In this document: positions 34,049 to 43,587 of the stretch, piece after piece
How positions within the stretch are numbered: position 1 is the stretch's first letter
Layout of the letters: each line of letters starts with the position of its first letter
NCBI RefSeq assembly: GCF_900143265.1
Contig: NZ_FRDJ01000001.1
Location: forward strand, 426,393-490,392
DNA: 64,000 nt
Direction: 5' to 3'
Origin: Fervidobacterium gondwanense DSM 13020
GTDB lineage: Bacteria > Thermotogota > Thermotogae > Thermotogales > Fervidobacteriaceae
Translations under genes and position numbers: made by a program
The notes under the pieces: generated by a model
The model's database searches: none
The model's input: the letters and a program-made list of their open reading frames with translations, nothing else
Told to the model about the DNA's origin: nothing

Positions 34049-35056
34049 CTACACCTCCCTTTTATCTACCAGGTAACACGAAACCTGGTGGTTTGAAGAA
34101 ACTGATTTCATCGCAGGATACTCGTTCTCGCATATGTCCATTTTGAACGGACACCTTGGATGGAAGAAACAACCGCTCGGTCTTGCTATCGGGCTTGGAA
34201 CGTTACCTGTGAGTATTATTCTCTTTCTCTTCTTTTCTATCGCCGGGTCAGGAATTGGAGAAGCAGAAAGCAATGCTTTCGTATACGGGTGAACAGGATT
34301 GTCGAAAACCTCGTTAACGTCACCCATTTCCACAATCTTACCAAGATACATAACGGCAACATCGTTGCTGATGAACCTTACCAACGCAAGGTTGTGTGAA
34401 ATGAAAACGTATGTTAAACCGAGTTCTTCTTGGAATTTGAGAAGCAAGTTGACTATTTGTGCTTGAACAGAAACGTCAAGTGCTGATGTTGGTTCGTCAA
34501 GATATATGATTTCTGGATCAACGCTTAGTGCCCTTGCAATAGCTATCCTCTGTTTTTGCCCACCACTGAACTGGTGAGGATACCTGTCCATGTGGAATGG
34601 CTTTAATCCAACCATTCTAAGAAGCTCTATAGCTTTTTGATTGGCTTCTTCCTGGTTATTCACCATTTTGTGAAACAACATCGGCTCAGTAAGAATTTGT
34701 CCTACCGTCATTCTTGGGTTTAAAGAACCAATTGGGTTTTGGAAAACGATCTGCATCTTCCTTCTGAAAGGTAGAAGTTCTTCTCGTGAAAGTGTTGATA
34801 TATCTGTACCCATTATCTCAATTTTTCCGGATGTTGGGTCAATTAACCTAAGCATCGTCCTTGCTGTTGTCGTCTTACCACATCCTGATTCGCCAACAAG
34901 CGCAAATGTTTCTCCTTTTTTAACTTCAAACGATACGTCATCAACAGCTTTAACATCTGCAATGTGTTTCTTTACAAGGAAACCTTTGTATATGGGGAAA
35001 TATTTTTTCAAATTTTGCACTCTTATGACAACGTCTTGTGTGTTCTTATTTGGCAT
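34049..35056 (-). CDS. oppF: ABC transporter ATP-binding protein, OppF family
   Basis: The 335-residue ATPase has Walker A GESGCGKTT, Q-loop VFQNPIGSLNPRM, signature FSGGQKQR, Walker B IIYLDEPTSALD and switch ISHNL, where the common His-Asp is His-Asn. The C-terminal oligopeptide-ABC extension has GCFFHPRCPF and a further cysteine. It overlaps the preceding ATPase gene by 11 bases. Gene symbol by family only. Confidence 0.93.
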   Translation of the reverse strand: MPNKNTQDVVIRVQNLKKYFPIYKGFLVKKHIADVKAVDDVSFEVKKGETFALVGESGCGKTTTARTMLRLIDPTSGKIEIMGTDISTLSREELLPFRRKMQIVFQNPIGSLNPRMTVGQILTEPMLFHKMVNNQEEANQKAIELLRMVGLKPFHMDRYPHQFSGGQKQRIAIARALSVDPEIIYLDEPTSALDVSVQAQIVNLLLKFQEELGLTYVFISHNLALVRFISNDVAVMYLGKIVEMGDVNEVFDNPVHPYTKALLSASPIPDPAIEKKRKRIILTGNVPSPIARPSGCFFHPRCPFKMDICENEYPAMKSVSSNHQVSCYLVDKREV

Positions 35057-36047
35057 TTACATCCCCTCCGAATTCTACTGGGTTGAAACATCTTACGTAG
35101 TGCCCTGGCTCGAGTTCTTTGAATTCTGGAAGCTCTTTTGCACATTTGTCAAGTCTTCTCGGACATCTTGGAGCAAACGGACAAACATCAGGAACATCAA
35201 TCATCCTCGGCGGTTGTCCTGGTATCGATTCGAGCTTTTCCTGCTTTATGTCAACCCTCGGAATTGATTTTAACAACATATTCGTGTATGGGTGCATTGG
35301 CTTGTGGAAAAGTTCCTCGGCCGGTGCAAGTTCCATCTGCCTTCCACCGTACATGACCATAACTCTATCAGCCATAGCTGAGATAACACCGAGGTCATGT
35401 GTGATAAATAAAGTTCCTGTTTTCAATTCTTTTTGTAGGTCTTTCATCAGCTCAAGAACCTGTGCTTGGATGGTGACATCCAACGCGGTCGTCGGTTCGT
35501 CGGCAATGAGTATCTTCGGATTACACGAGAGAGCTATAGCTATGACAACCCTCTGCTTCATTCCACCACTGAACTCAAAAGGATAGGAGTTCATTCGCTT
35601 TTCCGGTTCTGGGATTTGAACTTTGTCGAGCATTTCAACGGCTAATTTCCAAGCAGTCGCTCTGTCAACGTCCTGGTGTTGCATTATCGTTTCGATAAGC
35701 TGGTCACCAATCGTGTAGAGTGGGTTTAGAGACGTAAGTGGATCTTGGAAAATCATCGAAATTTCCTTACCACGGATCTTCGTCAACTCATCTTCATCCA
35801 TTTTTACGATATCTTCTTCTTTTCCACGTCCTCTGTAAATAACCTGGCCGTTCACTATCTTCCCAGGATGATGAATAAGCCTCATTATACTTCTTACAGT
35901 GATGCTTTTTCCAGATCCAGTTTCACCAACTATCCCAAGAACTTCGTTTTCTGAAAGTTCGAAAGATACATCGTTTACAGCCTTGAGTACCCCTTCTTCA
36001 AGATAGAACCATGTGCTTAAGTTCTTAACACTGAGTATGGAACCCAA
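35046..36047 (-). CDS. oppD: ABC transporter ATP-binding protein, OppD family
   Basis: This is the first gene of the minus-strand ABC operon. Walker A GETGSGKS, signature FSGGMKQR, Walker B LIADEPTTALD and switch ITHDL are all present; the C-terminal CPFAPRCPRRLDKC fits OppD. The frame runs up to 36164, but that stretch (rich in Ser/Asn/Cys) has no ribosome site and no family similarity that I can see. TTG 36047, 10 bases behind GGAGG, gives a 333-residue protein starting MGSILSVKNLSTWF and is preferred, with moderate certainty about the exact start. Confidence 0.9.
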   Translation of the reverse strand: MGSILSVKNLSTWFYLEEGVLKAVNDVSFELSENEVLGIVGETGSGKSITVRSIMRLIHHPGKIVNGQVIYRGRGKEEDIVKMDEDELTKIRGKEISMIFQDPLTSLNPLYTIGDQLIETIMQHQDVDRATAWKLAVEMLDKVQIPEPEKRMNSYPFEFSGGMKQRVVIAIALSCNPKILIADEPTTALDVTIQAQVLELMKDLQKELKTGTLFITHDLGVISAMADRVMVMYGGRQMELAPAEELFHKPMHPYTNMLLKSIPRVDIKQEKLESIPGQPPRMIDVPDVCPFAPRCPRRLDKCAKELPEFKELEPGHYVRCFNPVEFGGDVNAK

Positions 36048-36182
36048 ATCTACCAGGCCTCCTTCAAGTTTGACGTTCAATGAGTTATTTATATAATTGC
36101 AGCATGAATGACTTATATTTCCCCCTTGGCGGAATGCTGTGCTCTTAGACAGAAAATGAGGCAAGATTTTAGACTATTAGGT

Positions 36183-36212
36183 ATTATATCATAATCTCGT
36201 TTTAACTTGCAA
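36183..36212 (-). promoter_or_regulatory. Promoter of the minus-strand ABC operon
   Basis: Minus-strand TTGCAA (36212-36207), 18 bases, TATAAT (36188-36183). The leader to TTG 36047 is about 130 bases. Confidence 0.55.
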
Positions 36213-36315
36213 CTTTCTAAAATTTGACTCTATAAGTGAAAATGTAGAGAATATTTTTGTTCTTAACACTTTTCACGTGTATTTTTTAACAAAGTTAAGT
36301 ATGCTATCTTTTTAG

Positions 36316-37059
36316 TTAACTAATGCTGTCCTGTGGAGTTTTCTGGAAGAAGGCTTTCAGATATATCCCAATCTTGTTGAAAAAATCGTTCCTTACGCTT
36401 GACATATCGCCAAAGCTTTCTGAAATCTCCTCTTCTAAGATAGGTATTCTCAAAGTTCCTCCCAATGTTCTTATCTCTAAAAAGTACGTTGTGGAGGCAC
36501 TTTCACCAAATACTGAAGAGAACAGTACTCTATCTTGAGTAAATCCCTGAGAAATGATTGATTTTGAGGGAATCACCTGATATCCAACAGAATGGTGTGT
36601 CATTTTGTAAACATTGAGTCTGTACTCGCTGATATTGAGCATATTATCCTTTATCGATAAGATTACGTAGTAAATAGGGTAGAAATATTTCGGAATCCCG
36701 TTTTTCGCTTTCACGTAGTATTCGTCATCCATCCAAGGTCTAAAAGATATGAATTCGCCAAGGATGGTTTCACCACGTTTTTTAGTATCTTCCACTATCT
36801 GCGCTTTAAGTTTTTCAATGTTTTCGTCATACTTCGATATTGGAGCAAACGAGAACAAATAAACCATCATCTCAAAAAGCCCGGTAATAATAAAAACAAT
36901 GCTAATTCCCATCTTGGCAAACTCAACAATCATGGAGTATCTTGAAAATAGTTGAATGTTTGAAAAGTCCATGAAAAGAAATATTATGCCTAATATCATT
37001 AATATAAGATATTTTACTGGAAATTTTAGAAAAAAGCTCTTATCAGATTTACTGAACAT
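36316..37059 (-). CDS. Membrane protein of unknown function
   Basis: I do not recognise this family. The 247-residue protein has two predicted membrane helices (about 17-32 and 50-71) joined by a short loop, then a cytoplasmic or external domain of about 170 residues with a charged linker (DENIEKLKAQIVEDTKKRGE) and beta-rich remainder (YFYPIYYVILSIKDN, TYFLEIRTLGG). There is no signal peptide and there are no cysteines. It starts at ATG 37059 behind GAGGAGGGTG, 72 bases after xseB on the same strand, and may be the last gene of that operon. Confidence 0.7.
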   Translation of the reverse strand: MFSKSDKSFFLKFPVKYLILMILGIIFLFMDFSNIQLFSRYSMIVEFAKMGISIVFIITGLFEMMVYLFSFAPISKYDENIEKLKAQIVEDTKKRGETILGEFISFRPWMDDEYYVKAKNGIPKYFYPIYYVILSIKDNMLNISEYRLNVYKMTHHSVGYQVIPSKSIISQGFTQDRVLFSSVFGESASTTYFLEIRTLGGTLRIPILEEEISESFGDMSSVRNDFFNKIGIYLKAFFQKTPQDSIS

Positions 37060-37131
37060 CGAGAGACACCCTCCTCATCTAACTGAAGCAAAGTTTAGTT
37101 ACATATTACATAGTAATGGTTCACTAATGGT

Positions 37132-37404
37132 TCACTGCTCCTCAACATTTTTTAAAAACTCTTCGTATTTTCTGTCTATTTCTTCTTTTTCTTTCTTAAT
37201 GGTTATTAATTTCTCACGAGCCTTTGTGAGAAGAGTTATCGCTTTTGAATAAAGGACTACTTGTTTTTCTATATCAAGTTCTGTTGAAATGAAATAGCCT
37301 TTGATGGTCTCTATTATATCCATAAGCTCTTTAAAAGTGAGTTTCTCAATATCTGCTTCTTTCAATTCCAAAACTTTGTCGACAGTGATCTCTTCAGATT
37401 TCAT
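37132..37404 (-). CDS. xseB: Exodeoxyribonuclease VII small subunit
   Basis: XseB binds along XseA to form exonuclease VII, which degrades single-stranded DNA to oligonucleotides. The 90-residue helical protein has the family pattern EADIEKLTFKELMDIIETI, DIEKQVVLYSKAITLL and KARE. ATG 37404 with GGGAGG seven bases upstream is preferred to the TTG at 37410. It follows xseA by 50 bases, as in many genomes. Confidence 0.85.
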   Translation of the reverse strand: MKSEEITVDKVLELKEADIEKLTFKELMDIIETIKGYFISTELDIEKQVVLYSKAITLLTKAREKLITIKKEKEEIDRKYEEFLKNVEEQ

Positions 37405-37454
37405 GATCAAACCTCCCTTTTAACTTCCTATTTATATACTCAACATAAGTAATT

Positions 37455-38930
37455 TCATATAATTTTCGCATCCACCCTACCATCGATGAAATTGATTCTA
37501 ACTGTCTCTCCCGCTGTAGTCTCTTTCTTAGACTTTACGAGTTTACCATCTTTCGTGATAAGCACACCACCCATAGACAAAACAACCATAGAACCTGCAA
37601 CATTATCGAGCTCGTTTTTTACAGATTGTACCTTGTCCAATAAGGACAGGTAAATCCTGTCTAAGTTCGCTGAAAGTGTGCCATATAACTCCATTTTCGC
37701 AGTTACATCTTTTAGTTTTAACGAAAGGTTGCTATCAAAAAAACTCACTGAATTTTCGATGTTTTGGTTCATTTCTGACATTTTCAAATTCAAATTCCTC
37801 GAAACGCTTCTTGTAAAATCGAAAGAAAATTTCTTTTCAAATGCTTCAAGGTTAATAAGTCGAGTGAAATTCTTAGCACTGTCACTAATATTCTTTGCGT
37901 TCCTAAGGATATTACTCCTCAGCGTATCCCGGAGCGTATTGTAAGTATTGGATTGCAATTCATTCTCAGTAATCCTTATGACATTCAAAATATTTTGTTG
38001 AAGTTCTCTATAACCATTATCAACCTCGTCGAGGTAGTTCTTTATCTGTAGCGATATCTCCTTGGCAACAGCGGTCGGTGTCGGAAATCTTCTCCAAGCA
38101 ACGTAGTCTATAACCGTTTCGTCTTTTTCGTGACCAATGCCTGTGAGTACCGGTATGAAATCGTTCATCCGCGCTACTTTCACTGCGAGTTCATAATCGT
38201 CAAAGTACATCAGATCGCTTGGTCCTCCACCACCGCGGATGATTACGACCACATCATACTTCTTATTTGACACACTACAAAACTCTACAATTCTGTTCAG
38301 AGCCGCAGTGACTTCTTGTGCTGTCGACACACCCTGCATCGAAGACTCGTAGAGGTGTATTACGGGCTTGTAGGCATCCGGAACCAAAAGATTTGAGAGG
38401 AAATCGAAATATCCCTGTGCAGTTCTGGACGTAACCACGGCTATGAGTTTTATAGGCTCAAGTTCCGACAGATTGTGAACCTCCTGCATCAACAAACCTT
38501 GTTTAAGAAGGTCTTCTTTTATCTTCTGTCTTCTTTTGAGAATGTCTGATTCACCTTGTGGTGCTATTGAATCAGCCCAGAAGCTGAACTGGAACCTATC
38601 AGGGTAAAAAGATAACTTGCCCTGAAACTCCCATTTCTTATGTTCTAAATCATAGATGCTTTTGACACCAAAAGCTGAGAGGTACTTGAGAATGCTACTT
38701 GCCACACCTTGCCAGACGTAAACAGTAAGTTCTGTCTTTTTATTTCCAGGACTTTCTTGCGAAACAGTGATGTAAAGCGAACCGTTGTACGGCTTTACTT
38801 TCACAACATCCGCACTGAATTTGTATCTTTGATTCAGTATATCCGTTTCCTTCAGCCTTGCATGGATATATTCGACAAATTCCCTTAAAGTTGGAAAATC
38901 AAGCAAATCACTTTGCCTTAAATTCTCCAC
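37455..38930 (-). CDS. xseA: Exodeoxyribonuclease VII large subunit
   Basis: The catalytic subunit of exonuclease VII, 491 residues. An N-terminal OB-fold (about 10-110) is followed by the catalytic core with VVTSRTAQGYFDF, IIRGGGGPSDLMYFDDYELA and TGIGHEKDETVIDYVAWRRFPTPTAVA, then a long coiled-coil arm and a C-terminal segment VLSMGGVLITKDGKLVKS. It starts at GTG 38930 inside the GH31 gene (23-base overlap); no strong ribosome site is visible, so expression may be coupled. Confidence 0.93.
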   Translation of the reverse strand: MENLRQSDLLDFPTLREFVEYIHARLKETDILNQRYKFSADVVKVKPYNGSLYITVSQESPGNKKTELTVYVWQGVASSILKYLSAFGVKSIYDLEHKKWEFQGKLSFYPDRFQFSFWADSIAPQGESDILKRRQKIKEDLLKQGLLMQEVHNLSELEPIKLIAVVTSRTAQGYFDFLSNLLVPDAYKPVIHLYESSMQGVSTAQEVTAALNRIVEFCSVSNKKYDVVVIIRGGGGPSDLMYFDDYELAVKVARMNDFIPVLTGIGHEKDETVIDYVAWRRFPTPTAVAKEISLQIKNYLDEVDNGYRELQQNILNVIRITENELQSNTYNTLRDTLRSNILRNAKNISDSAKNFTRLINLEAFEKKFSFDFTRSVSRNLNLKMSEMNQNIENSVSFFDSNLSLKLKDVTAKMELYGTLSANLDRIYLSLLDKVQSVKNELDNVAGSMVVLSMGGVLITKDGKLVKSKKETTAGETVRINFIDGRVDAKII

Positions 38931-41061
38931 TGCTTCCCACCACTGCCTTCAGAATTTTTATGTTACCTCGTGCATCAACGACTTCGAACTCCCACTCTCG
39001 CTCCATAGTCTTATATCCGTCGTTCAAAGTCTCTATTGTTACTGTATCATCCTCAATAGTAACTTTCTTGAGGTTGTAATCACCTTTCAAATAATCGAGC
39101 GTTTTTCCATCGTCTTCGTAGAAATATCCATAAACCTTCGATTTCTGGTTTGTTCTGAACACTCTCCAACTGATCTTTTTAACTTTCGGCATATCAACGT
39201 ATTCTGTTGGTTCCATCGTTGGAACAGCAGTATTTACAATTTGGAAGGCGGGTATGTGTTCAATCGGTGTTTCAACAATGTTCCAACCAGCTTTGTGAAC
39301 ATTTCCATTGAAAATATTAATCGCCTTTTTTGGAAGCCATACTAATCTCTTCTGTGTGTTTGGTCTATAAATTGGTGCAACTATAATGCTGTCGCCGAAG
39401 ATAAACTGGTCCTCTAAATTAAACGCTTCCTCTCTGGCATAATCAAGGAACATAGGCCTAATGAGTGGCTTTCTGTTCAGAATGCCGAGCATGTACTGAG
39501 TGTATATGTATGGCAAGAGTTTGTATCTCCACCTTATAACATTTTTGAGCAATTCTTCAACTTCTGGCCCAAATTGCCACGGCTCTTGTCTTGCTGTTCC
39601 AATAGCCGAATGGTTTCTGAACATCGGTGTGAACAAGCCCAATTGCATGAATCTTATAAGCAACTCGGCATTGACATCTCCACCGAATCCTCCAACATCG
39701 CATCCGCTGTAAAACACTCCGCATAAACTAAGTGAATTCAGTCTCACTGTCTCTTGGAGTATGTGTTCCCACCAGCTATGATTATCGCCAGTCCAGACAC
39801 CACCGTATCTCTGGATTCCAGAATATGCCGACCTCGTAATCAAGAATGGTCTTCTATTTTCCTGTTGCAACATCTCCGAAGTTGCGCGTTGCATGTTGAA
39901 ACCGTAGGTGTTTTTAACCTTCCAGTGCTCAATTCCATCGAGGTGTACTATATCGTCCCCATGTCCCCTTCTGCCTATTTCACCTATGCTTCCAAGCGTT
40001 CCGGCAAGATTTATTCCATCTTCAAGTTTAGCATTCCTCAACCGTTCCCTTGCCTCTTCTAAATCACCCTCGGTAGCAAATATAGCAATTTCGTTCATAT
40101 CGTTCCAAAAGCCGTCTATTCCATCGTCTAAATATTTCTTTGCATTCTTAGCCCACCATCTTCGCACTTCCGCATTCCTGAAATCCGGGAATCTAACTCT
40201 ACCGGGCCAAACAGCCCCTTCCAAATCTTTTCTATCTTTTCCCTTCAAAAAGTACTTATCTTTACCTTCTTCGAAGGCGAAGTAATCTTTCTCAACCTTC
40301 ACACCCGGGTCAAGTATAGAAACTACCTTGAAGCCATCTTTATGAAGCTTTTCCAACATGTTCTTGTAATTTGGAAAATTCTCCTTGCTCCAAGTGAACA
40401 CTTTGTATTTTTCCATATAATCTATGTCAAGATATATAACATCACACGGTATTTTCTTCTCTCTAAAATTTTTCGCTATATCGAACACTTCGTTTTCGTT
40501 GAAATAGCTCCATCGTGATTGCTGATATCCAAACGCCCAGATTGGGAACGCTATATTGTCGCCTGTTAGTTCCAGATACTCTTTGACGATTTCATGAATT
40601 GATTTCCCCTCTATTATATATTGATTGAAACCTTCTCCGAGGACTTTGAACGTCAATATCCCGTCGTTTTTTGAATTTAAATCTATCTCCATGTAGCCTG
40701 GATAATCAGTGAAACAACCGTACATCTTCTTCAAGTCCTTTGAGACAAAGATAAAAAATGGAAAACTCTTATAAAGAGGGTCGGAAGTGGGGTGGTGTGT
40801 AAAGTTGTCCGTATTCCAGAATATGTATTTTCTACCCTTTCTGTCCATCGGTCCAACCTTATCGCCGAATCCAAAGAAATATCCATCCATTATGTGCTTG
40901 CGTTTAAGAACAAGAAGAGGCTTTCCATTGTCTTGGGCCTTTTCAATGGCCACATCTTGAAATAGATCAGAATAGTCAGAAGACACTGACTTCCTTACTC
41001 TCTGCTTAATCACTGCTTCGCTATTCACCTTCGGAATTCCGTAGACTAATTTCTTTATCAA
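38908..41061 (-). CDS. Glycoside hydrolase family 31 (alpha-glucosidase or alpha-xylosidase)
   Basis: This 717-residue cytoplasmic enzyme has the GH31 barrel: PIWAFGYQQSRWSY, CDVIYLDIDYM, the nucleophile Asp in DGFWNDMNE, the acid/base Asp in WTGDNHSWWEH and CDVGGFGGDVNAELL. The frame extends to ATG 41100 inside panC, but TTG 41061 lies behind a near-perfect GGAGGGAG at 41068-41075 and is preferred; the upstream form would overlap panC. No signal peptide. Alpha-glucosidase is the default reading; alpha-xylosidase cannot be excluded. Confidence 0.9.
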   Translation of the reverse strand: MIKKLVYGIPKVNSEAVIKQRVRKSVSSDYSDLFQDVAIEKAQDNGKPLLVLKRKHIMDGYFFGFGDKVGPMDRKGRKYIFWNTDNFTHHPTSDPLYKSFPFFIFVSKDLKKMYGCFTDYPGYMEIDLNSKNDGILTFKVLGEGFNQYIIEGKSIHEIVKEYLELTGDNIAFPIWAFGYQQSRWSYFNENEVFDIAKNFREKKIPCDVIYLDIDYMEKYKVFTWSKENFPNYKNMLEKLHKDGFKVVSILDPGVKVEKDYFAFEEGKDKYFLKGKDRKDLEGAVWPGRVRFPDFRNAEVRRWWAKNAKKYLDDGIDGFWNDMNEIAIFATEGDLEEARERLRNAKLEDGINLAGTLGSIGEIGRRGHGDDIVHLDGIEHWKVKNTYGFNMQRATSEMLQQENRRPFLITRSAYSGIQRYGGVWTGDNHSWWEHILQETVRLNSLSLCGVFYSGCDVGGFGGDVNAELLIRFMQLGLFTPMFRNHSAIGTARQEPWQFGPEVEELLKNVIRWRYKLLPYIYTQYMLGILNRKPLIRPMFLDYAREEAFNLEDQFIFGDSIIVAPIYRPNTQKRLVWLPKKAINIFNGNVHKAGWNIVETPIEHIPAFQIVNTAVPTMEPTEYVDMPKVKKISWRVFRTNQKSKVYGYFYEDDGKTLDYLKGDYNLKKVTIEDDTVTIETLNDGYKTMEREWEFEVVDARGNIKILKAVVGSSGEFKAK

Positions 41062-41089
41062 TTTAAACTCCCTCCATTTTTCTGAATTA

Positions 41090-41932
41090 TCATACATCAA
41101 ATATCATATTATCTATCAATCTCGCTTTTCCAACAAATACTGCGAGCGCTATCAACACCTTTCCGTCGATTGATTCAACAGGTGTAAGCGTCTTTTCATC
41201 GGCAATTTCGACATAGTCAATTCTAAGAAGTGGATGGTCCAATATTTTAAGCATTTCCTCTTTTATTTTATTCACGTTTCTTTCCCCAGATTCAATCATT
41301 TCTTTAGCTTTCAGAAGAGACTTATATAACCTCGTTGCTTCTTTTCTTTCCTCTTCGTTCAGGTAGACATTCCTCGACGACATTGCCAATCCATCTTCTT
41401 CCCTAACTATTGGCATTTCTATCATCTCAACGTCCATATTCAAGTTCTCAACCATTCTCTTAAGTACCCTAAACTGCTGTGCATCCTTTTGACCGAAGTA
41501 TGCTCTTGTCGGCTTCACTATGTTGAATAACTTCGCAACAACCGTGCAGACGCCTCTAAAATGACCCGGCCTGCTTGCACCGCACAGATACTTTGAAAGC
41601 TCGATTTCATCGACGTAAACTGAGTAGAATTGTGGATACATCTCCTCAACAGGAGGGTTGAAGACATAATCGACTCCGAGAGGTTCAAGTAACCTCAAAT
41701 CTCTTTCCAAATCCCGAGGATATCTGCTGTAATCTTCATTTGGACCGAACTGTGTTGGATTAACAAAGATACTGACTACAACAACATCATTTTCTTTGCG
41801 TGCCTGCTCAACTAAACTGAGATGTCCCTTATGAAGGTAACCCATCGTTGGTACGAAACCTATCGTCTTATTTTTCTCTCTGAGCTCTTTTGTTATTCTC
41901 TTCATTTCTGATACCGTGTGAACAAGGCGCAT
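41090..41932 (-). CDS. panC: Pantothenate synthetase (pantoate-beta-alanine ligase)
   Basis: PanC condenses pantoate and beta-alanine using ATP in coenzyme A synthesis. The 280-residue protein has the nucleotidyl-transferase HIGH-type motif ([11 protein letters not shown]), the substrate motif [19 protein letters not shown], and the KMSKS-type region (MSSRNVYLN). It starts at ATG 41932 behind GGGAGGGT. No panB, panD or panE is nearby. Confidence 0.96.
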   Translation of the reverse strand: MRLVHTVSEMKRITKELREKNKTIGFVPTMGYLHKGHLSLVEQARKENDVVVVSIFVNPTQFGPNEDYSRYPRDLERDLRLLEPLGVDYVFNPPVEEMYPQFYSVYVDEIELSKYLCGASRPGHFRGVCTVVAKLFNIVKPTRAYFGQKDAQQFRVLKRMVENLNMDVEMIEMPIVREEDGLAMSSRNVYLNEEERKEATRLYKSLLKAKEMIESGERNVNKIKEEMLKILDHPLLRIDYVEIADEKTLTPVESIDGKVLIALAVFVGKARLIDNMIFDV

Positions 41933-42037
41933 ACTTTTCTACCCTCCCTTCAGACAAAAAAAGAACTGCCATCAAGTAATCTTCAAATAATCCCCGTTAC
42001 TTCGAGACCGCGAAAGTATGGGATATTTACTCACGAT

Positions 42038-43051
42038 TTATTTCAAACGTATGTAATTTCCTCGCTCTGTTCTGGACACAACTCCTTTAAGCTCAAGAGT
42101 TGTCAGAAGCAACATCACGTGGGAAAACGCCCTTCCTGTGCGACTTACGATGCTGTCTATCGTCGATTCTTCTACTATTGATTCCAGAAGCTCCTTTTCT
42201 TCCTCAGATAACTCGATCAATTTGCGATGGTTCTTGAAACCGTAATAATCCAATATGTCTTGCGGTTCGGTAACCAAAAACGCTCCACTCTTAATCAGGT
42301 AATTAGGACCAGTCGACGTCTGTCTAAGGATATCGCCTGGTACTGCAAATATATCTTTTCCTTGTTCGAGTCCAAATTTGGCAGTAATGAGCGCACCGCT
42401 ATCAATACTCGCCTCGGTTACGAGGACACCTTTTGAAAGACCAGATATTATACGATTTCTCTCAACAAACGTGTACTTTTTCGGTTCCTCCCAAGGTAAG
42501 TATTCACTAACAACGCAACCATTCTTTATTATTTCTTCGTAAAGTGATTTGTTGGATTTAGGATAAACGTAGTCTATGCCACTACCAAGCACCGCTATTG
42601 TCGACCTCTTTACTTTCAATGCTGAGTAATGCGCAACTGTGTCAACTCCGTAAGCCATGCCGCTTACGATCACAAAATGCTTTGCCAATTCTGTGGCAAA
42701 CATTTCCGTTACAACCTTTCCGTAGCTCGTTATCTTCCTCGTACCAACGATCGCAAACATGCTTGAAGCTAAGAATTCTGAATTTCCTCTAACGAATAAA
42801 CAAACCGGAGGATGAGTGATATGCTTCAAATCCTCCGGATATTGTTCATCCCAGTAAGTTATTAAAGATGTATCTCGATTCTTCGAGAGGTATTCCACAA
42901 CCCTCGCTCTAACCATGCGATAGTCTTCTGAATTTTCAAGAATACTTTGAAGAGCTTGACTACCGTATTGAATATACTCATCAATCTCTTCTACGCCCTT
43001 CTTGAAAACTCTCGAAAGCACTGCAATAGTGACAGAATCGTATTGTTTCAT
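42038..43051 (-). CDS. dprA: DNA-processing protein DprA
   Basis: DprA binds incoming single-stranded DNA in natural transformation and loads RecA. The 337-residue protein has the Rossmann-like DprA fold: AIVGTRKITSYGK, VVSGMAYGVDTVAHYSAL, VLGSGIDYVYPKSN, RNRIISGLSKGVLVTEA and SGALITAKFGLEQGKDIFAVPGD, followed by a C-terminal winged helix. The frame opens at 43075, but ATG 43051 sits behind AAGGAG and is preferred. CinA at 57.4 kb is a second competence-linked gene in this window. Confidence 0.94.
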   Translation of the reverse strand: MKQYDSVTIAVLSRVFKKGVEEIDEYIQYGSQALQSILENSEDYRMVRARVVEYLSKNRDTSLITYWDEQYPEDLKHITHPPVCLFVRGNSEFLASSMFAIVGTRKITSYGKVVTEMFATELAKHFVIVSGMAYGVDTVAHYSALKVKRSTIAVLGSGIDYVYPKSNKSLYEEIIKNGCVVSEYLPWEEPKKYTFVERNRIISGLSKGVLVTEASIDSGALITAKFGLEQGKDIFAVPGDILRQTSTGPNYLIKSGAFLVTEPQDILDYYGFKNHRKLIELSEEEKELLESIVEESTIDSIVSRTGRAFSHVMLLLTTLELKGVVSRTERGNYIRLK

Positions 43052-43071
43052 CCTCGCTCCTTCATCTGCTA

Positions 43072-43368
43072 TCAATGAGAATGAACAGAGTTCGCATTCT
43101 TATTTGCAAGAATCTCTTTTATCCTTTCTTCAACTCCATTCTTCTTGCCAGGCAAACACTTGTCGTATTTGTCACCTTTGGCAATTGCTTTCGCGTATCC
43201 TTCACATCCAGGATATCCGCAGGCACCACAATTTATACCAGGCAAAGCCTCAAGAATCAATTGAACAGTTGGATCCTCTTCAACTTTGAACTTCTCGCTC
43301 ACATATGAGAGAAAAAGTCCAAACGCAAAACCGAGTCCTCCAAGTAGGACTGCTGAGTAAATGACCAC
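43072..43368 (-). CDS. Short RnfB-like [4Fe-4S] protein
   Basis: This 98-residue protein has an N-terminal membrane helix (about 3-24), then the Fe-S domain of RnfB: C-x2-C-x4-C-x15-C in CGACGYPGC...KYDKC. Full RnfB continues with two ferredoxin domains; here the chain ends soon after the fourth Cys. No other rnf gene is adjacent. It may be a stand-alone membrane-tethered electron carrier or a decayed fragment. Its stop is 20 bases before dprA, so the two are probably co-transcribed. Confidence 0.75.
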   Translation of the reverse strand: MVIYSAVLLGGLGFAFGLFLSYVSEKFKVEEDPTVQLILEALPGINCGACGYPGCEGYAKAIAKGDKYDKCLPGKKNGVEERIKEILANKNANSVHSH

Positions 43369-43430
43369 ACCACACCGTCCACCTCCGAAATATGAGAAGA
43401 ATAAATTGAAGTTGAATGAGAGTCACAATT

Positions 43431-43457
43431 ATTATACCACAACAAAAAGAAAATCAA
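43431..43457 (-). promoter_or_regulatory. Promoter of the RnfB-like/dprA operon
   Basis: Minus-strand extended -10 TGGTATAAT (43439-43431); a TTGATT (43457-43452) lies 15 bases upstream, a short spacer. Confidence 0.5.
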
Positions 43458-43552
43458 GGCAATGAATTGCGTAAAAAGAATGCTGTTATTTTCACATCGT
43501 CTAAGAAAAACCATTTTGAATTCATCGTTGCAGAGTGTTAACAATCCAAGCC

Positions 43553-43581
43553 TTGAAACTTTACTTTTGCCAAGGTATAAA
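43553..43581 (+). promoter_or_regulatory. Promoter for a short terminated RNA
   Basis: TTGAAA (43553-43558), exactly 17 bases, TATAAA (43576-43581). A start near 43588 would give an RNA of about 85 bases ending at the hairpin at 43641-43661. Confidence 0.55.
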
Positions 43582-43587
43582 TGAAGA

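Noticed and set aside
36048..36164. N-terminal extension of OppD
   Set aside because: The extra 39 residues lack family similarity and a ribosome site; the TTG start behind GGAGG fits better.
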